64,000 bases of DNA from positions 62,001 to 126,000 of the forward strand of contig JASWJB010000067.1 in assembly GCA_032433595.1 (NCBI GenBank), in the 5' to 3' direction. Under the pieces are notes generated by a model, which worked only from the letters and a program-made list of their open reading frames with translations, did no database searches and was not told the DNA's origin. The position numbers and the translations under genes were made by a program. The DNA comes from Conoideocrella luteorostrata (lineage: Eukaryota > Ascomycota > Sordariomycetes > Hypocreales > Clavicipitaceae). The stretch's first letter is position 1; each line of letters begins with the position of its first letter. Below are positions 13,185 through 24,691 of the stretch, one piece after another.

Positions 13185-14416
13185 GGAGGAGGTAAGTATA
13201 AGTTGTGTGCAATATGGTGATGAGTGAGTGTTTTGCAAACGAATGAATGCACTAATTACGGAGTACTCTGTTGGTTGAATACGATCGTCTACTCTAGGTG
13301 GACGAGTCCTCGAGTGAAATAAGGGAGCACTTACTGACCTGCTGTTTGTGTTTTCTTTGACGATACTTTACTTTCCATTTCCCTATTTCGCCCAAAGCGC
13401 AATTTCATCATCATACAGCAACAGCTGTTACGTCTACTATTAATTATCATAATCTCACTTTACGTACTTCTAACCGCTATGTTTACTTGAGCGGCAGTGA
13501 TCTCATGGACACTGTGCCGTCCATCGAGTCTGTTACTGAGTTGCTGAAGCGGTTGTTCACCAAGTCGGTACCATTATCAATTTCAAGAAGTTAAAGGAGC
13601 GCCTTCTCTTCCAATACGCATAACATCGCCATGTTTCAGGGTTTTTGGAAGCAAATTTGCGCCAAAGCCGATTATTTTGCTCATCGTTTTATCGTCATTG
13701 AGACTTGCATGGTTGACGGGACCAGCTGATGAGACGCTATGACTCTCTCTATGCACTTCTGTACTCCGCACGCAGTTCTGGCACACAGAGCAAATTAGTG
13801 CTTTGATGCACTGAGACAGTGCTGAGACCACCCACTGCCAGCGGCACATATGAATGGTACGGAGTACATCAGTAACTTTTCGACGCCGCACTACTCCGTA
13901 CGGACTCTGTAGTTAGCGTCATGCCACTCCGGTACATTAGGCTACGCTGCCCACCACTAAACTTTGGCGCTTCTCCATTGTACCGTCCTTTATCAGAACC
14001 GGTCATGGCGCCAGCCTGCCACCATGAACTTTTAAAGTTCATCCTCCACCACCTTCTGCAGCACAACAATTCCCGACCTATACCAACACCTATCACAATC
14101 TCGAAATAGCGTTCGCAGCGTCATCCCGCAACCCTCGGTTGAGTCGTCCTCATCCCTAGAAACCTGCGTATACTTAACATAGTTCAATCCCGACCCTGTC
14201 CTCGTTCTTCGGACGCTTCTCTCCGAACGCGCGCCACTGCGCAAACACCATTGATCGACACGGCGATGCCATCATAAGCTGTTTATTGCTTTGCTCCCCC
14301 GCGCTCCGCCTTTCGGCGCTTTATTCTTTCTCGTTGTTGTCCCCTTTTTCTCTTTCTCATTTGTCCTTTTTACTCTTTTTTTTTAATTCAATTCCCGTTG
14401 GCTTGACGGCGCCACT

Positions 14417-16319
14417 ATGGATCGAGCCCCGGAATCGACACCAAACGGCACGTCGCCGCGCACCTTTGCTCTCAACCATCTCGGACCGAAGCACAGCTTT
14501 ACAGGCTGCTCACGCATCTCCGACTACGAGCTACAGGGAAAACTGGGCGAGGGCACATTTGGGTATGGTTCCGACTCGAGACGACCCCTCAGATGCACTG
14601 GAAGAAAGAGGCAGCTAACTTTTGTTGCAGTGAGGTCCACAAGGCTCGTTCAAAAAAGACGGGTGCTCTCGTGGCACTCAAAAAGATTATTATGCATCAT
14701 GAAAAGGATGGGGTATGCCTCCCAATACTCACTCTTTCCGGCATTTCACCGTGACGATGCACTGACGATTGCCTCGGTTCAGTTTCCCATCACCGCCCTG
14801 CGGGAAATCAAACTGCTCAAGCTGCTGTCGCATAAGAACATCTTAAGGCTCGAAGATATGGCTGTCGAGCATCCTTCCCGATCAAGTGGGTTTCAATTGA
14901 CGAGCACGCGCAGCTGGGGCTCACCGCCGACTAACAACGTATTGGAACAGCTGATAAGCGGAAAAAGCCCATCATGTATATGGCAACCCCGTACATGGAC
15001 CACGATCTCTCTGGTCTCCTTGACAACCCCTCGGTTCACTTCAAAGAAGCCCAGATCAAATGTTACTTGAAGCAGCTACTTGAGGGTCTCTGCTACCTCC
15101 ACGATAATAATATCCTCCATCGGGATATGAAGGCCGCCAATCTTCTGATCGACAATAAAGGTGTTTTGCAAATTGCTGATTTCGGGTTGGCAAGACACTA
15201 CGATGGTCGAACGCCGCAAGCTGGGCGTCCGATGGGCGATGGACGCCGAGATTACACTGGTCTTGTCGTCACACGATGGTACCGACCACCGGAGCTGCTA
15301 CTCCAGTTACGACAATATACTACGGCCATTGACGTTTGGGGTGTTGGGTAAGCAAAGCTAGGATCAACCTCTAGGCAAGAGCTATAAGACTAACCGAGAC
15401 AGCTGCGTATTTGGCGAAATGCTAGTGGGAAAGCCTATCCTTGCTGGCGAGAGTGACGCGCATCAACTCGACATGATTTGGGACCTTATGGGGTCGCCAA
15501 GCGACGACATGATGCCTGGGTGGAAACAGCTTCCCGGTGGTGAGCACTTATCTCCACGACCACGACCTGGAAATTTATCAAACCGCTTCAGAGAGTACGT
15601 TCGGGTTTACTGCCCGCCTCCCGATTTGCTTCTTGATCCATACGCTGTATGACTGGCTGACTGACCTTGACTGTAGGTACGGATCCGGCGCGATATCACT
15701 GCTCAAGGAGCTACTTAAATTAGATTGGCGGACTCGAATCAACGCCGTTGATGCCCTAGAGCATCCATATTTTAAAATGGCACCACTGCCTATGGCGCCA
15801 GAGGACATTCCTACATATGAAGACAGCCACGAGCTCGACCGAAGAAAGTTCCACGATCGCAAAGCGAACCTGCCTCCGGCACCTAAAGGTGGCACCGTGG
15901 GTGTTGGGCCTGATGCAAATGGTGCTACCGCTGGCTTCAACAGCGGTGATGGATATGGCCGCAACGGCGTCAATGGCACTCGGTACAGAGATGATAGACG
16001 GCCGGTGTGGCAAAGAGATCGCGGACCCCATGCACGTCCTCCACCACAAGAGCGTCCGGGAAATAGGGATGACGCGGATTTTAGAAGAAATCGCATTCCG
16101 GGACGGGGAGGGCCTGGCGGTGGCCCTACCGAGGTTGATACTTACATTCCAGCTTATAGAGGTGATGAAGCTGGCGTCCGACGAAGAGACGAGCGGCCGC
16201 GTGACGATAGACGCCGGTATAATGGGAAAGAGGAAAGATGGAACGATCGTGATCGTCGGACTAGAAGTCGGAGTCGGTCGCCGGGGCATGAAAGAGGTCG
16301 AGACATGTATCGACGTTGA
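14417..16319 (+). CDS. BUR1: Cyclin-dependent kinase Bur1/CDK9 type
   Basis: This is the catalytic subunit of the BUR kinase (P-TEFb-like), which phosphorylates RNA polymerase II and elongation factors in the nucleus. Six exons: 14417-14562, 14631-14712, 14783-14885, 14951-15347, 15403-15594 and 15677-16319, giving 520 aa. The Gly loop is [14 protein letters not shown] (about residues 42-55) and the ATP-binding Lys is in VALKKI. The cyclin-binding helix reads [14 protein letters not shown], a PITAxRE-type motif typical of CDK9. The catalytic loop is [11 protein letters not shown] (Asp near 170), the DFGLARH motif follows near 188, and the activation segment is [18 protein letters not shown]. 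The C-terminal 200 residues are disordered, rich in Gly, Asp and Arg, and end in an RS-like tail ([17 protein letters not shown]). BUR1 is clearly favoured over CTK1 by the PITALRE helix. Confidence 0.95.
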
Positions 16320-16766
16320 GGATTCACGTTTGTTACCTGTCTCACCTCGAGGAAGAGGCGGGGGTTACAAGATGAAGAAGCCGACTTGTACGACGTGTCT
16401 GCGTACGACATAGCCCTCAAGGGTAAAGGTTCGCACGACGTTGGATACGGAAGACCAAAACAACCAAGACTGATGACTAAAAAGCAAACGGGACAAATTC
16501 GATCTAGGCTCTGTATGCATGGGCTCTTTTCTTATTATTATAGCAATGAAAGGCGCTTCTGGCTCGAAACTTTCTGACAATATATAAGGATAGGTGAGAG
16601 GGTATCTTTGATATCGCATCTTGTACATGTAAAAACAAAAAAAAAGGGTACAGACAGGACAAGCGTGTAAGGAAGAAACGAGCAAATAAAGAAAGCTCAG
16701 TAATGGCAAGTTTCCCCAGATCAAATACGAATACAAATGGGGTACAAGTTGCAGCTTCCAAATGCA
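16320..16766. other. Convergent intergenic region
   Basis: This holds the 3' regions of BUR1 (+) and the small membrane protein (-). A short A-run lies near 16636. No gene is seen. Confidence 0.5.
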
Positions 16767-17756
16767 TCATTCCTCGGAATCATCCTCTTCCTCGTGGATA
16801 GTCTGTGCCTGTAGATTGGAAATGCGTCGAAAGCGAGCAGATTTCGGGGACGACGACGAAGACGCGGCGGTTGATGACGGATCGGCCCAATGCCAGTCTG
16901 GTTCGAGGCCGCGAGGCTGTTTTCCCGGCGTGAGATATTGTTCCTTGAGGTACTGCTCCTTAAGGAACTGTTCTTCGCGTGACCGATCTCGGTGGTAGGC
17001 GAGACGAGAATGGTCCTCGTCGTCATGCATGTTGAAGTACGTGATGACAATGGCGGACGCAATAGCCATGATTATGCCGGCAAGGACGCCTATGAAGGCG
17101 GCTACGCTGAACTGGTGGGGTGTTAATATAACTGTGGTGGTAGTGTCGCTGCTCGACATGGGGGGTTTGATAAGCTTACGAATGTGTACAGTGGCTAGTT
17201 ATGAGTTTGACTATGTTAGCGGGTCATGATGAAAATAATAGGAACGGTTATAAGGCGTGTGGGTGAGATGAGTGAGGGATTGGGGTATGTTTACCTCCAG
17301 ACTGATGAGGAATGAAGCTATGGCGGATATCCAGCCGGCTAGATAGGACAAGACGTAGCCTGCGGGGGCGAGGACGGCCTGTCCGAAAGATAGAGCGTAA
17401 GACAGTGGAATCCAGAGCATGCGGAGTGGGAGCGTGAGGCTGCTTGTGAGCCAGGAGGTGTAGCGGGCCCAGTTGAGGGACCAGATGGGCTGGATGATGT
17501 GGGCGAGGGTGTCCATGAAGGAGGATGATGATGGGCTGTCCATGGTCAAGGGTGGTGTGTCTAGGGACACGATCGTGTGGATGGGCTGGATGAGTGCATT
17601 ACGTGGTGGCGGCGCTGCGGTGAATGTGTCTGGCAGTGGTATGATGGGCTGGCTGTGGTGAGTGTGAGTATCACTGTGAGCTTTGCCTATGAGATTGAGA
17701 CTGAGATGGGTTTGGTCTGAATATGACGATGGTGATGATGGTGGTTGTGGAGCCAT
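16767..17756 (-). CDS. Small fungal membrane protein with a 15-base microexon
   Basis: Function is unknown. The frames 17211-17756 and 16767-17159 are best joined as one gene: exon 17756-17295, microexon 17194-17180 (15 bases, PLYTF) and exon 17111-16767, giving 273 aa. Donors are GTAAAC and GTAAGC, and the acceptors end CTAG and CCAG. The joined sequence reads SLEPLYTFFSVAAFIGVLAG. This continues a hydrophobic region that otherwise breaks, and it resembles fungal proteins with a conserved PLYxF segment before a membrane helix. The N-terminus is Ser/Pro/His-rich. Three to four hydrophobic segments follow, and the C-terminus is charged (EEQFLKEQYLKEQYL) and acidic at the end. Skipping the microexon also keeps frame, so both isoforms are possible. 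Confidence 0.65.
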
Positions 17757-18221
17757 CGTAATGCAGCTTGCGGAGTGCTGGTGCTGGCGCTGCGCTAGGG
17801 CTCCGACACCTGGATCCCCTGTTTAGTTAGTTGCGTTGTATGGAGCATCATGACAGGGGACTGCAAACGACGAGCACCAAGGCGCCCTTCAACCATAGAG
17901 TCCAACAAACGAGCGTGGTACGGGTATAACTCAGTTATCCTTATTTTTGTTTGTTTCGGATGCACCCGCCCCTCTCAACTGTTTTGATTCCTATACAGAA
18001 ACGTCGACAAGCCGTTCGCGCACATGCAGCAGCCACATGTTCCTCCACCCCATGCTCGAACCTAAAACAAACCCAAAGCGGCGGCCCCCAGTTTGCGCCA
18101 CTGGGGCTCCAACCCCCCCATGAGGATAAGTATTGACAGGACCAATCTCCGTTTCTAACCCACCGGCTGTTTATGCTATTTATTTTCATTCTCTGGCTGC
18201 TCAATTTGTCAGGATTCCGCA
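17757..18221. other. Divergent intergenic region
   Basis: This is the promoter region between the membrane protein (-) and the acidic protein (+). No clear element is visible. Confidence 0.45.
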
Positions 18222-18896
18222 ATGGACTCTGCCAGCTCGTCCAGCGCGCGGGCCGCTCCCCTATCCATGGGACCCAACTCCACTAAGTCTATGCCACAAT
18301 CGACAGCTAAGCGCGATGAGACCACACATCTCCAAGCGCCGAAGAGAAAGCATCAACATGATCATGACCCAGGAGAGCCATCCAAACTGCCCCGCGTTGA
18401 GGCTGCCGATGAAGTAGAAGTAGAAGAAGAAGACGAGGACGAGGAAGAGGAGGAGCAAGAGGAAGAGAAAAAAGAAAGAGAAAGAGAAAGAGAAGAGGAA
18501 CCCTCGCACTGGCGCGCCGTCATGTTCTTCCACGACATGATCCAGGATCCAGCCAACACAGCCCCCAAGTACAACGACATGGATCGGGAGCAGAAACTCA
18601 TTTTTGCTCTTGGCGCCCGGAACCTGTACCTCGCGACGGCCAAGGGCGCCACTGTCCGGGAGAGAGACCGGCAGATCCTCAAGAGCATGCTGGACGTGAT
18701 GGACGAGATTGAGAACCCCGTGGCGGTGGACGGCTTGGACTTCAAAGTGTCGTTTTATCCGACCAAGAGGTATAGCCAGCTGAGGCGTGTAGAGGAGCTA
18801 GATAAGAGGATTGACGAGCGCTGTGAGGTGAGGAATTATTTTGCGCAGTTGGTCAGCACGCCGAGGGTGTTTGCTGTGTTTGCAAAGCCTGAGTGA
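18222..18896 (+). CDS. Hypothetical acidic protein
   Basis: This is a single-exon frame of 224 aa, not recognised. The N-terminal 65 residues are rich in Ser, Thr, Lys and His, with possible nuclear localisation patches (APKRKHQHDH). An uninterrupted Glu/Asp/Lys/Arg block covers about residues 66-92. The C-terminal 130 residues look folded and helical (HWRAVMFFHDMIQDP, EQKLIFALGARNLYLATAKG, DRQILKSMLDVMDEIENP). The ordered C-terminal domain and neighbours on both sides support a real gene. The long antisense frames over the Glu-rich block are shadows. Confidence 0.7.
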   Translation: MDSASSSSARAAPLSMGPNSTKSMPQSTAKRDETTHLQAPKRKHQHDHDPGEPSKLPRVEAADEVEVEEEDEDEEEEEQEEEKKEREREREEEPSHWRAVMFFHDMIQDPANTAPKYNDMDREQKLIFALGARNLYLATAKGATVRERDRQILKSMLDVMDEIENPVAVDGLDFKVSFYPTKRYSQLRRVEELDKRIDERCEVRNYFAQLVSTPRVFAVFAKPE

Positions 18897-19939
18897 ATGG
18901 ACATTGGATAGCTGTTTGGACACGCTGTATAATACCCTGTTTGGATGCGCTGTTTAGATGCGGTGCTTAGGATAAAGGATAGGGCAGAGCTCAGACACCA
19001 GGACGGCCGTTTTTTTATGGAATTTGGTAATAAGCGCCAAGGGACGAGCTCTATTCTTCTTGTAAGCACCCAGGGCCGTTCTGGCAGCTATAGCTCAGAA
19101 ACGTCTCTCACTTGTAGGTATTTACGGGCAGTACACCACTTATAAAGAACGGCCACACACCAAAACTGAGTTGAGAGTCTTGTGAGACTGGCCAGTGTGA
19201 TGACAACGCAGGACGAGCAAGGATTTCATTGGTTATTGGTCAGGCACACAGACGTAGCAGGGTCGAGGGTCTCATAATATTTTGTGGAGTGCGTTTCGTG
19301 CGCTTTTCCAGTGCTCTTCCACTCGGTTCGGACGACCGTATGCTTGTTCTGCAGAGTGAGTAGGATGCGACTAGATGACACGGTGGGCTTTAGATGGGAA
19401 GCCACGAACAGTCCGGGTCTGAGGCGCAGAGTGTGATATATGTTGTAGTATTCATTGCTGCTGCATAACTAATAGGGCTTTGTAGCTCTCTCGTGGCATT
19501 TATCATACTCAGTGCCTGTGTCTTCTATCCTATCCCATCCTATCCTATCCTATCCTTCACTTTAGGAACTTGATTCATGGTGACCTTGGGTAACAGCATT
19601 CAGACACCGTAGCTGTCTATGCTGTACCGCCAACCGATGTATCTGTCACGACAACACACCAAAAATGAGTAGTGACAAAACCATAGTTTCCCTTGATATA
19701 CACGTCATGGTCAATTCCTGCAGTTACTTCATATTCCTTATCGTCAACACTGATGCTTTACTCATACCATAAAGCTACACCCCTCCACTTCAGTAGGGCA
19801 ACATCAATCATATATCTTTTATCCTATTCATTTCGTTCATTCATCTATTCATATTATTGCACCAAATTGTTTCTTAGTATACCCATGTCCACCCCCACCC
19901 CCACCCCCATAACCACAGACCTCAGACCCCAGAACAACC
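18897..19939. other. Convergent intergenic region
   Basis: About 1 kb between the 3' ends of the acidic protein (+) and the oxidoreductase (-). It contains a TATCC pentamer microsatellite and a CCCACC-rich stretch near 19890-19910. No gene is seen. Confidence 0.5.
19526..19555. repeat. (TATCC)6 microsatellite
   Basis: Six tandem pentamers; the third unit reads CATCC. Confidence 0.9.
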
Positions 19940-21041
19940 CTACTCCCTATCATCCTCATGGAACACCAAGGCCCTCACCTCGATGCTCTCCCTCGCGGGC
20001 GCCCCCTCGGGCGCATCCGCATCCACAAACGCCGTGTGCGGGACCCTCCGCGCCCTCCCGTCCGTCTTGCTATCAAAGCACTTGATCAGCAGGACCTGCT
20101 GCGGGCTCAGTCCCGACCTATAAAACCACCTATGGCTCTCGTTGTGCCTGACCGCGTAGGTCTCGCCCCGTCTGTTCGGGTAGATCAGCTCCGTGACCAC
20201 GAGGTCCGAGTCCGGCACCGAGTTGGCGTCCGCGACGGCCAGGGGGTCCCGCTCGATGGTCTTAATGGGTCGCCAGACGTTGATGATCTGGACGCGGCCC
20301 TGGAGGAGGGCGTCCGCTTCGGAGGGCAGGTGGAATGGCACGCGGGAGAGCGCCGCGGCGTAGGACTGGTCGATGTGCACGCGCTGGACGGGCGAGCGGG
20401 CCTGCTTGTAGGAGTCGCTGGGGGCTTGGCGGCGGATGGTGTGGTCAAAGATAAAGACCTTGCCGGCGCCGGTTCTGGGTGAGGAGTTAGCGGCGAAGAA
20501 TGGAGTAGAGTAATTCCGGTGTTGTTGCTGCCGTGGACGGGCTGCGTATAAAGTGTCATATTGTATATCGTGAGTTCCAGTCCCGTGGCCCCGTGTAAGT
20601 GGAGATGAAGATGAATGTGAAAAAGAACAAGAAATGAGCAACTCACACATCCTTCAACAACTTCTCCGTCTCAGCATAATACCCCTTCTTAATCGCCTCG
20701 TCGTCCAAAAACTCCTTTTCGGAAGCCACATGCCCGTGGACCTGGAACCCATTCCTGTCTAGGGAGTATTTGTCCTCCTCGCCGGCAATGTCCTTGACGA
20801 CCACGGGGTGAGGCTCAAACGGCCGGTCGTACGTCTCCGGGCGGTCAATGTACGTAGGATGCGGGGGGGACCCGTCCTCGTTTTCTTTAAAGTAGTTGAG
20901 GGTAGTGGTGACGTCGTGCTTGGACACGGAGGAGTGGTCTTGAGCTTGGGTGTTGGTGTTGGTGATAGAGTGGTGGAGGATTTGGGGCGTGCTGCTGCTG
21001 GAGGAGGGGAGGATGGGCTGGGCGATTGCCGCGGCGGCCAT
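19940..21041 (-). CDS. CmcJ/AsaB/GA4-desaturase-family oxidoreductase
   Basis: This belongs to the fungal family annotated as 7-alpha-cephem-methoxylase CmcJ-like, AsaB-like or GA4 desaturase-like, putative iron-dependent oxidoreductases often found near secondary-metabolite genes. Exons are 21041-20647 and 20474-19940 (donor GTGAGT, acceptor CCCAG), giving 309 aa. Family marks include the N-terminal TTTLNYFKENEDGSPPHPTY, the VHIDQSYAAAL segment with a His-x-Asp pair, IINVWRPIKTIERDPLAVAD, the HRWFYRSGLSPQQVLLIKCF core, and the C-terminal block ending RESIEVRALVF. The start at MAAAAIAQP is preferred because upstream in-frame codons are low-complexity. The natural substrate is unknown. The only neighbour with a possible metabolic link is the amino-acid permease, and no synthase gene is present. 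Confidence 0.88.
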
Positions 21042-21743
21042 GGTGATTGACTGGAAAATCGAAATTTGAAGGGTACTACAATGTATATAAATGATGGATG
21101 AGCGGACAGATGTGTCTGTACTAGCTTGCTGGTTGAGGTAGGCATCGAGTGTCGCGAGGCTTCTCGGCCGACCTCCGGTATTTATGTCGATGCTCTCTGG
21201 GTGACACACCCCAGCACGTCATCCACGCCATCCCGCATCACTAGTCACTCACGGCCCCTCGATTGATAATCATGTGTAGAACTCCGCAAGGTTGCAGCAA
21301 TTCCACTGCGGAACGAGGTGTGCGGACGGACAGGATGGTGTAATTCCACAGTGACCACCCGCTGCGTGATTTCAAATCAGCGCCCAGATCGCCGCCGCCG
21401 CCGCCGCGGACTCGGATCCCCTCACCTGCGGACAACCATGCTTTTGGTCATGAGGTACACGGAGTAGGCAAAAGAGAGTCTGACACTCGGTTTGCTTGGC
21501 GTGATGCTCGGCCAAGGAGACGGTGTAAGTGTAAGCGCTGCACCGGACTAGATTCATTGGACTGCCGGACATGGACGTTGTTGACTGACGTGTACATAAT
21601 GGTAAGAGGAGATGCGGTTTTCCAGCTTCCGCTGGTATAAACCAAGAAAAAAAGGAAGAAGGAGAAACAAACTTGCTGTTTGAGATTTCGCTTGTCTATA
21701 GACTCCAAATGTTCTACTGTGCATGCATATATCTAGCTGCTCG
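21042..21743. other. Intergenic region upstream of the oxidoreductase
   Basis: This is the presumed promoter of the oxidoreductase (-) and the 3' region of the permease (-). A CCG trinucleotide run lies near 21391-21408. No gene is seen. Confidence 0.45.
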
Positions 21744-23504
21744 TCATTTCAGCGGTTTATGGACCAACTTGATAATACTTGTCCCATCGGCCAGGACATC
21801 GCTCTCCTCCTCCAATATATACCCTCTCCATCTCGGCACTAACACAGTCCACAAGTACCAATACAGAACACTCCCGATAATACTGTTCAATTTGTTAGTG
21901 TCATCAAGTATGGACCAACTTGGTGAAAGAGGGCAATCACTTACGTAGCAACCCCTACAATCGCATAGGTAGCGTAAAACATGCCTCCCTTATACTTGTC
22001 ATCCGGCGGAAAGAAAGGTGCCACCAATAAACCTAAGCTAAAGAATAACCTCAGCACTACTGCAGACATCCATGCCTTGAACGGCCGTTTCAGATCGGGC
22101 CGCTTGTGGCGTAGCCATATGAGACCCAGGCCAACAGCGAGGCCGAACAGCTGCGCTGTGTAGCCTTCTACTTCGAGGATGAAGGAATACACTTCGCTTG
22201 AAGGAGGCAATACGATTATCAGTAGAGAAGGGATGTAGTTCACTAGCAGTCCTCCAAGAGGTGAGTTGAATGGTTTGTTAGAGGATAGTGTATCCGAAAA
22301 GGGCAGGAATCCCTGTTTGGCAATTTCTTGCTTTAGTCGAGCCTGTGTTCAGTTAGTCAAATGTATTGCATCTCTATTTTGTAGCACTTGTTTCTGCGCT
22401 GCGTCATTTGTTGGGGGCATGTCTTACCATGGCAAACACCGTAACAAAGACATTCCCAGCCGCCGACAACGCAACTGCAAGAGGCAGCACTTTCCTCCCT
22501 ATCGCTTCACCAAATACACGCTGAAAGAACAGAGCTGCAATAAGCTCCCCGCTTCCCCTGATGTCGTCCAAGGGTACAACTAAGAAATAGGCAACATTAA
22601 TAAGAAAGTACAGCCCGCATGCGGTGGCCAGCGCCGTCAGTGTGACTGATCTCAACGTTCGCACGGGATCTTTGACCTCGTTAAGCACGTTGCTCACATT
22701 GTCCAGGCCAGCATATGAATAGAACACCTTAAACAAGGCCGTACACACGACCCCCCAGCTCCAGTTACTGTCTTGCCACAAATTGTTCCACGAAAACAGG
22801 TTCCCTTCAGTGTGAGGCCCTGTATCCGCCCGAAAGATAACCACGTATGTGCCGCAGAGAACCATGAATAACACAATGCCAATTTTTACCCAGCCCAAGA
22901 AATCCTGCAGTCTGATGCCAAATTTGGGAACCACGGTATGAACAGCCGTGATAAGACTCAATAGTCCGGCGGCCACCGCTTTTCTCGCAACATCGCCATT
23001 ATTCCATCCGCCAGCAAATAGAACATACTGACTGAAGATGACGCAGTTACTAGCTGTGAAGCCCAGCAGTACAACGTTGATGGCGACCAATGTCGACGTA
23101 AGGAATCGAGGATGTCGAAAAGTAAACTCTAAGTAGACCTTTTGTCCGCCGGATCGTGGGAGCATGCTACCATATTCGAGAGCGATAACCAGCGAAGATG
23201 CTGCAATGGCAGCACCAACAAGCCAAAGGAGAAGAGACAGGCCGGGACTGCCAACAGACTGAAGGATGGTTCCAGGCGTCGCAAAGATGCCGCTTCCGAT
23301 GACGCGGGAGATGACGAGAATGTAGGAGGAGGTCCAGGTGAGGTTGCGGCCGACGGAAGACGTTTCAGGGAGAACATCATCTTCAATAGAGTGAGAGGGA
23401 CTGTCTTTGGGAGTGAAAGCATCGTCAGTGGCAGAGCATGTTGTATAGGTACTGCCTGCTGTGTCAGCCAAGAGCGGCCGCTGCTCTGGCGTGGTATTTG
23501 ACAT
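21744..23504 (-). CDS. APC-superfamily amino-acid permease (LAT/Mup-like)
   Basis: This is an integral membrane amino-acid transporter of the L-type/methionine-permease branch. Exons are 23504-22428, 22342-21945 and 21882-21744, giving 537 aa (donors GTAAGA and GTAAGT). The N-terminal 55 residues are hydrophilic and cytosolic. The first helix carries the substrate-site signature ISRVIGSGIFATPGTIL, followed by LEYGSMLPRSGGQKVYLEF; about 12 hydrophobic segments follow overall. The segment FYSYAGLDNVSNVLNEVKDP is typical of LAT-type carriers, before the PVRTLR loop. The C-terminal tail (YWYLWTVLVPRWRGYILEE, ending KPLK) was recovered by splicing the last short exon. Substrate could be methionine or large neutral amino acids. 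Confidence 0.9.
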
Positions 23505-24691
23505 GGTGGATTTGACAAACCGAGGTGGTTCTAGGAAAGGGTGAAATCACTCATATGAGTCCTCCAGAAGAAGGATCCGGCTCATTAATGAATACAATCA
23601 CATCGTTCTCTCAGATGCCTTTTGATACGCCGCTGCATGAGAGCTCAAACTCAAATAGCGTAAGCGAGCAAGGCAGAGTGAAGTAAAAGACGGCCATATT
23701 CTGTTCTGTTTCCTTCCGCGGAGTTTTGCACGGCAGGCAACTTTCCGTTCGACACGCATTGAGCCCCGAAGGGGTATGCATCCGAGCCATCCAGATTGTT
23801 TGTCAACCAGATGTCACGGAGGAGATTCGTCATACATGGATTGCGCCATTGGTCTGCATTCTTAAGATGTGTTTCGTGTGTGCACCAGATAGTGATTGGC
23901 ATGCAAAGGACTTGATTGGGAGACTCTGCGCTTCACAAGTCCAACAGCTGGTTGGCTGTGGTTCGATCCGCATGGCGTAAGAGATATTGGCTTGCACGTC
24001 ATCGCTTATCGCGGAATGCATCCGAGGCTCAATCGGCTGTCACTGCGACGACGCCCGCAGCCAATGAAAGTGCATTTATTTGTCGATAAGGGCATTGTGC
24101 TCTGTCGTCCAACGGCCATAATGCATGAATGTGCTTGCGTATAGTTACTCGGTAGACTCTCTTGCTCGCTCCTTCCTCTATTCAGCACGGGTGAATGGAG
24201 TCAGTCGCTTTGTGAAGCAAGTAACCACGGAGTAGACCCAGAGACCAGCTGTGCACCAACCCAGGCACAATCTCCATACGGACAGCACCGCCGTGCGTGC
24301 TCCAAACTCCAACATGCGCCGGTTTGACGACCCCGCCAAGCTTATTCCCCGCAACCGCATACGCCCGCCAGCCGGCTTTCCTCATCCGCCTTTACCCTTT
24401 AATCGCAACAACGACACCCGCATCATCGACACACATTCGTTTTGGTATGCCTGCTCTGAGTCCGTATCTGCGCTGGCAGTGATAGGCCGAAACAGTCGAC
24501 TCCCACGCTCTGCTCGGGTCCCCGCCGTCTGGCTGTCTGCCGCCATCGCGCCACCACCCCTCGGCCTAGCATTGCATAGCATAGCATAGCAGTTTCAAAC
24601 CTGCATCGTCACGCGACAATTTAATTCGACGACCAGCCCACTATTCGAATCCGACAACCCAAAAGGTACACGTTGCAAGACCATACAGACC
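23505..24691. other. Divergent intergenic region
   Basis: This is the promoter region between the permease (-) and the AMPK beta gene (+). A GCATA tandem repeat (three units, 24574-24588) lies about 100 bases before the AMPK beta start. Frames such as 24251-24589 (+) resemble nothing known and are probably leader sequence. Confidence 0.5.

Larger units (their letters stand above)
12526..14416. other. Divergent intergenic region
   Basis: This is the promoter region between the asparaginase (-) and BUR1 (+). It contains two short (GGAC)4 tandem repeats and three copies of the palindromic 9-mer TACGGAGTA. The last 150 bases before BUR1 are pyrimidine-rich, as in many fungal promoters and leaders. 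Reading frames here are low-complexity and not convincing. Confidence 0.5.

Noticed and set aside
19958..20482. 174-codon open frame on the + strand
   Set aside because: It is antisense to the second exon of the CmcJ/AsaB-type oxidoreductase, which has clear family motifs.
23961..23969. GTTCGATCC, a tRNA B-box-like word
   Set aside because: I found no A-box at the right distance and could not fold a cloverleaf with paired acceptor stems.
24251..24589. 112-codon frame upstream of the AMPK beta gene
   Set aside because: It has no recognisable domain and ends in a GCATA repeat; it fits a leader region better.
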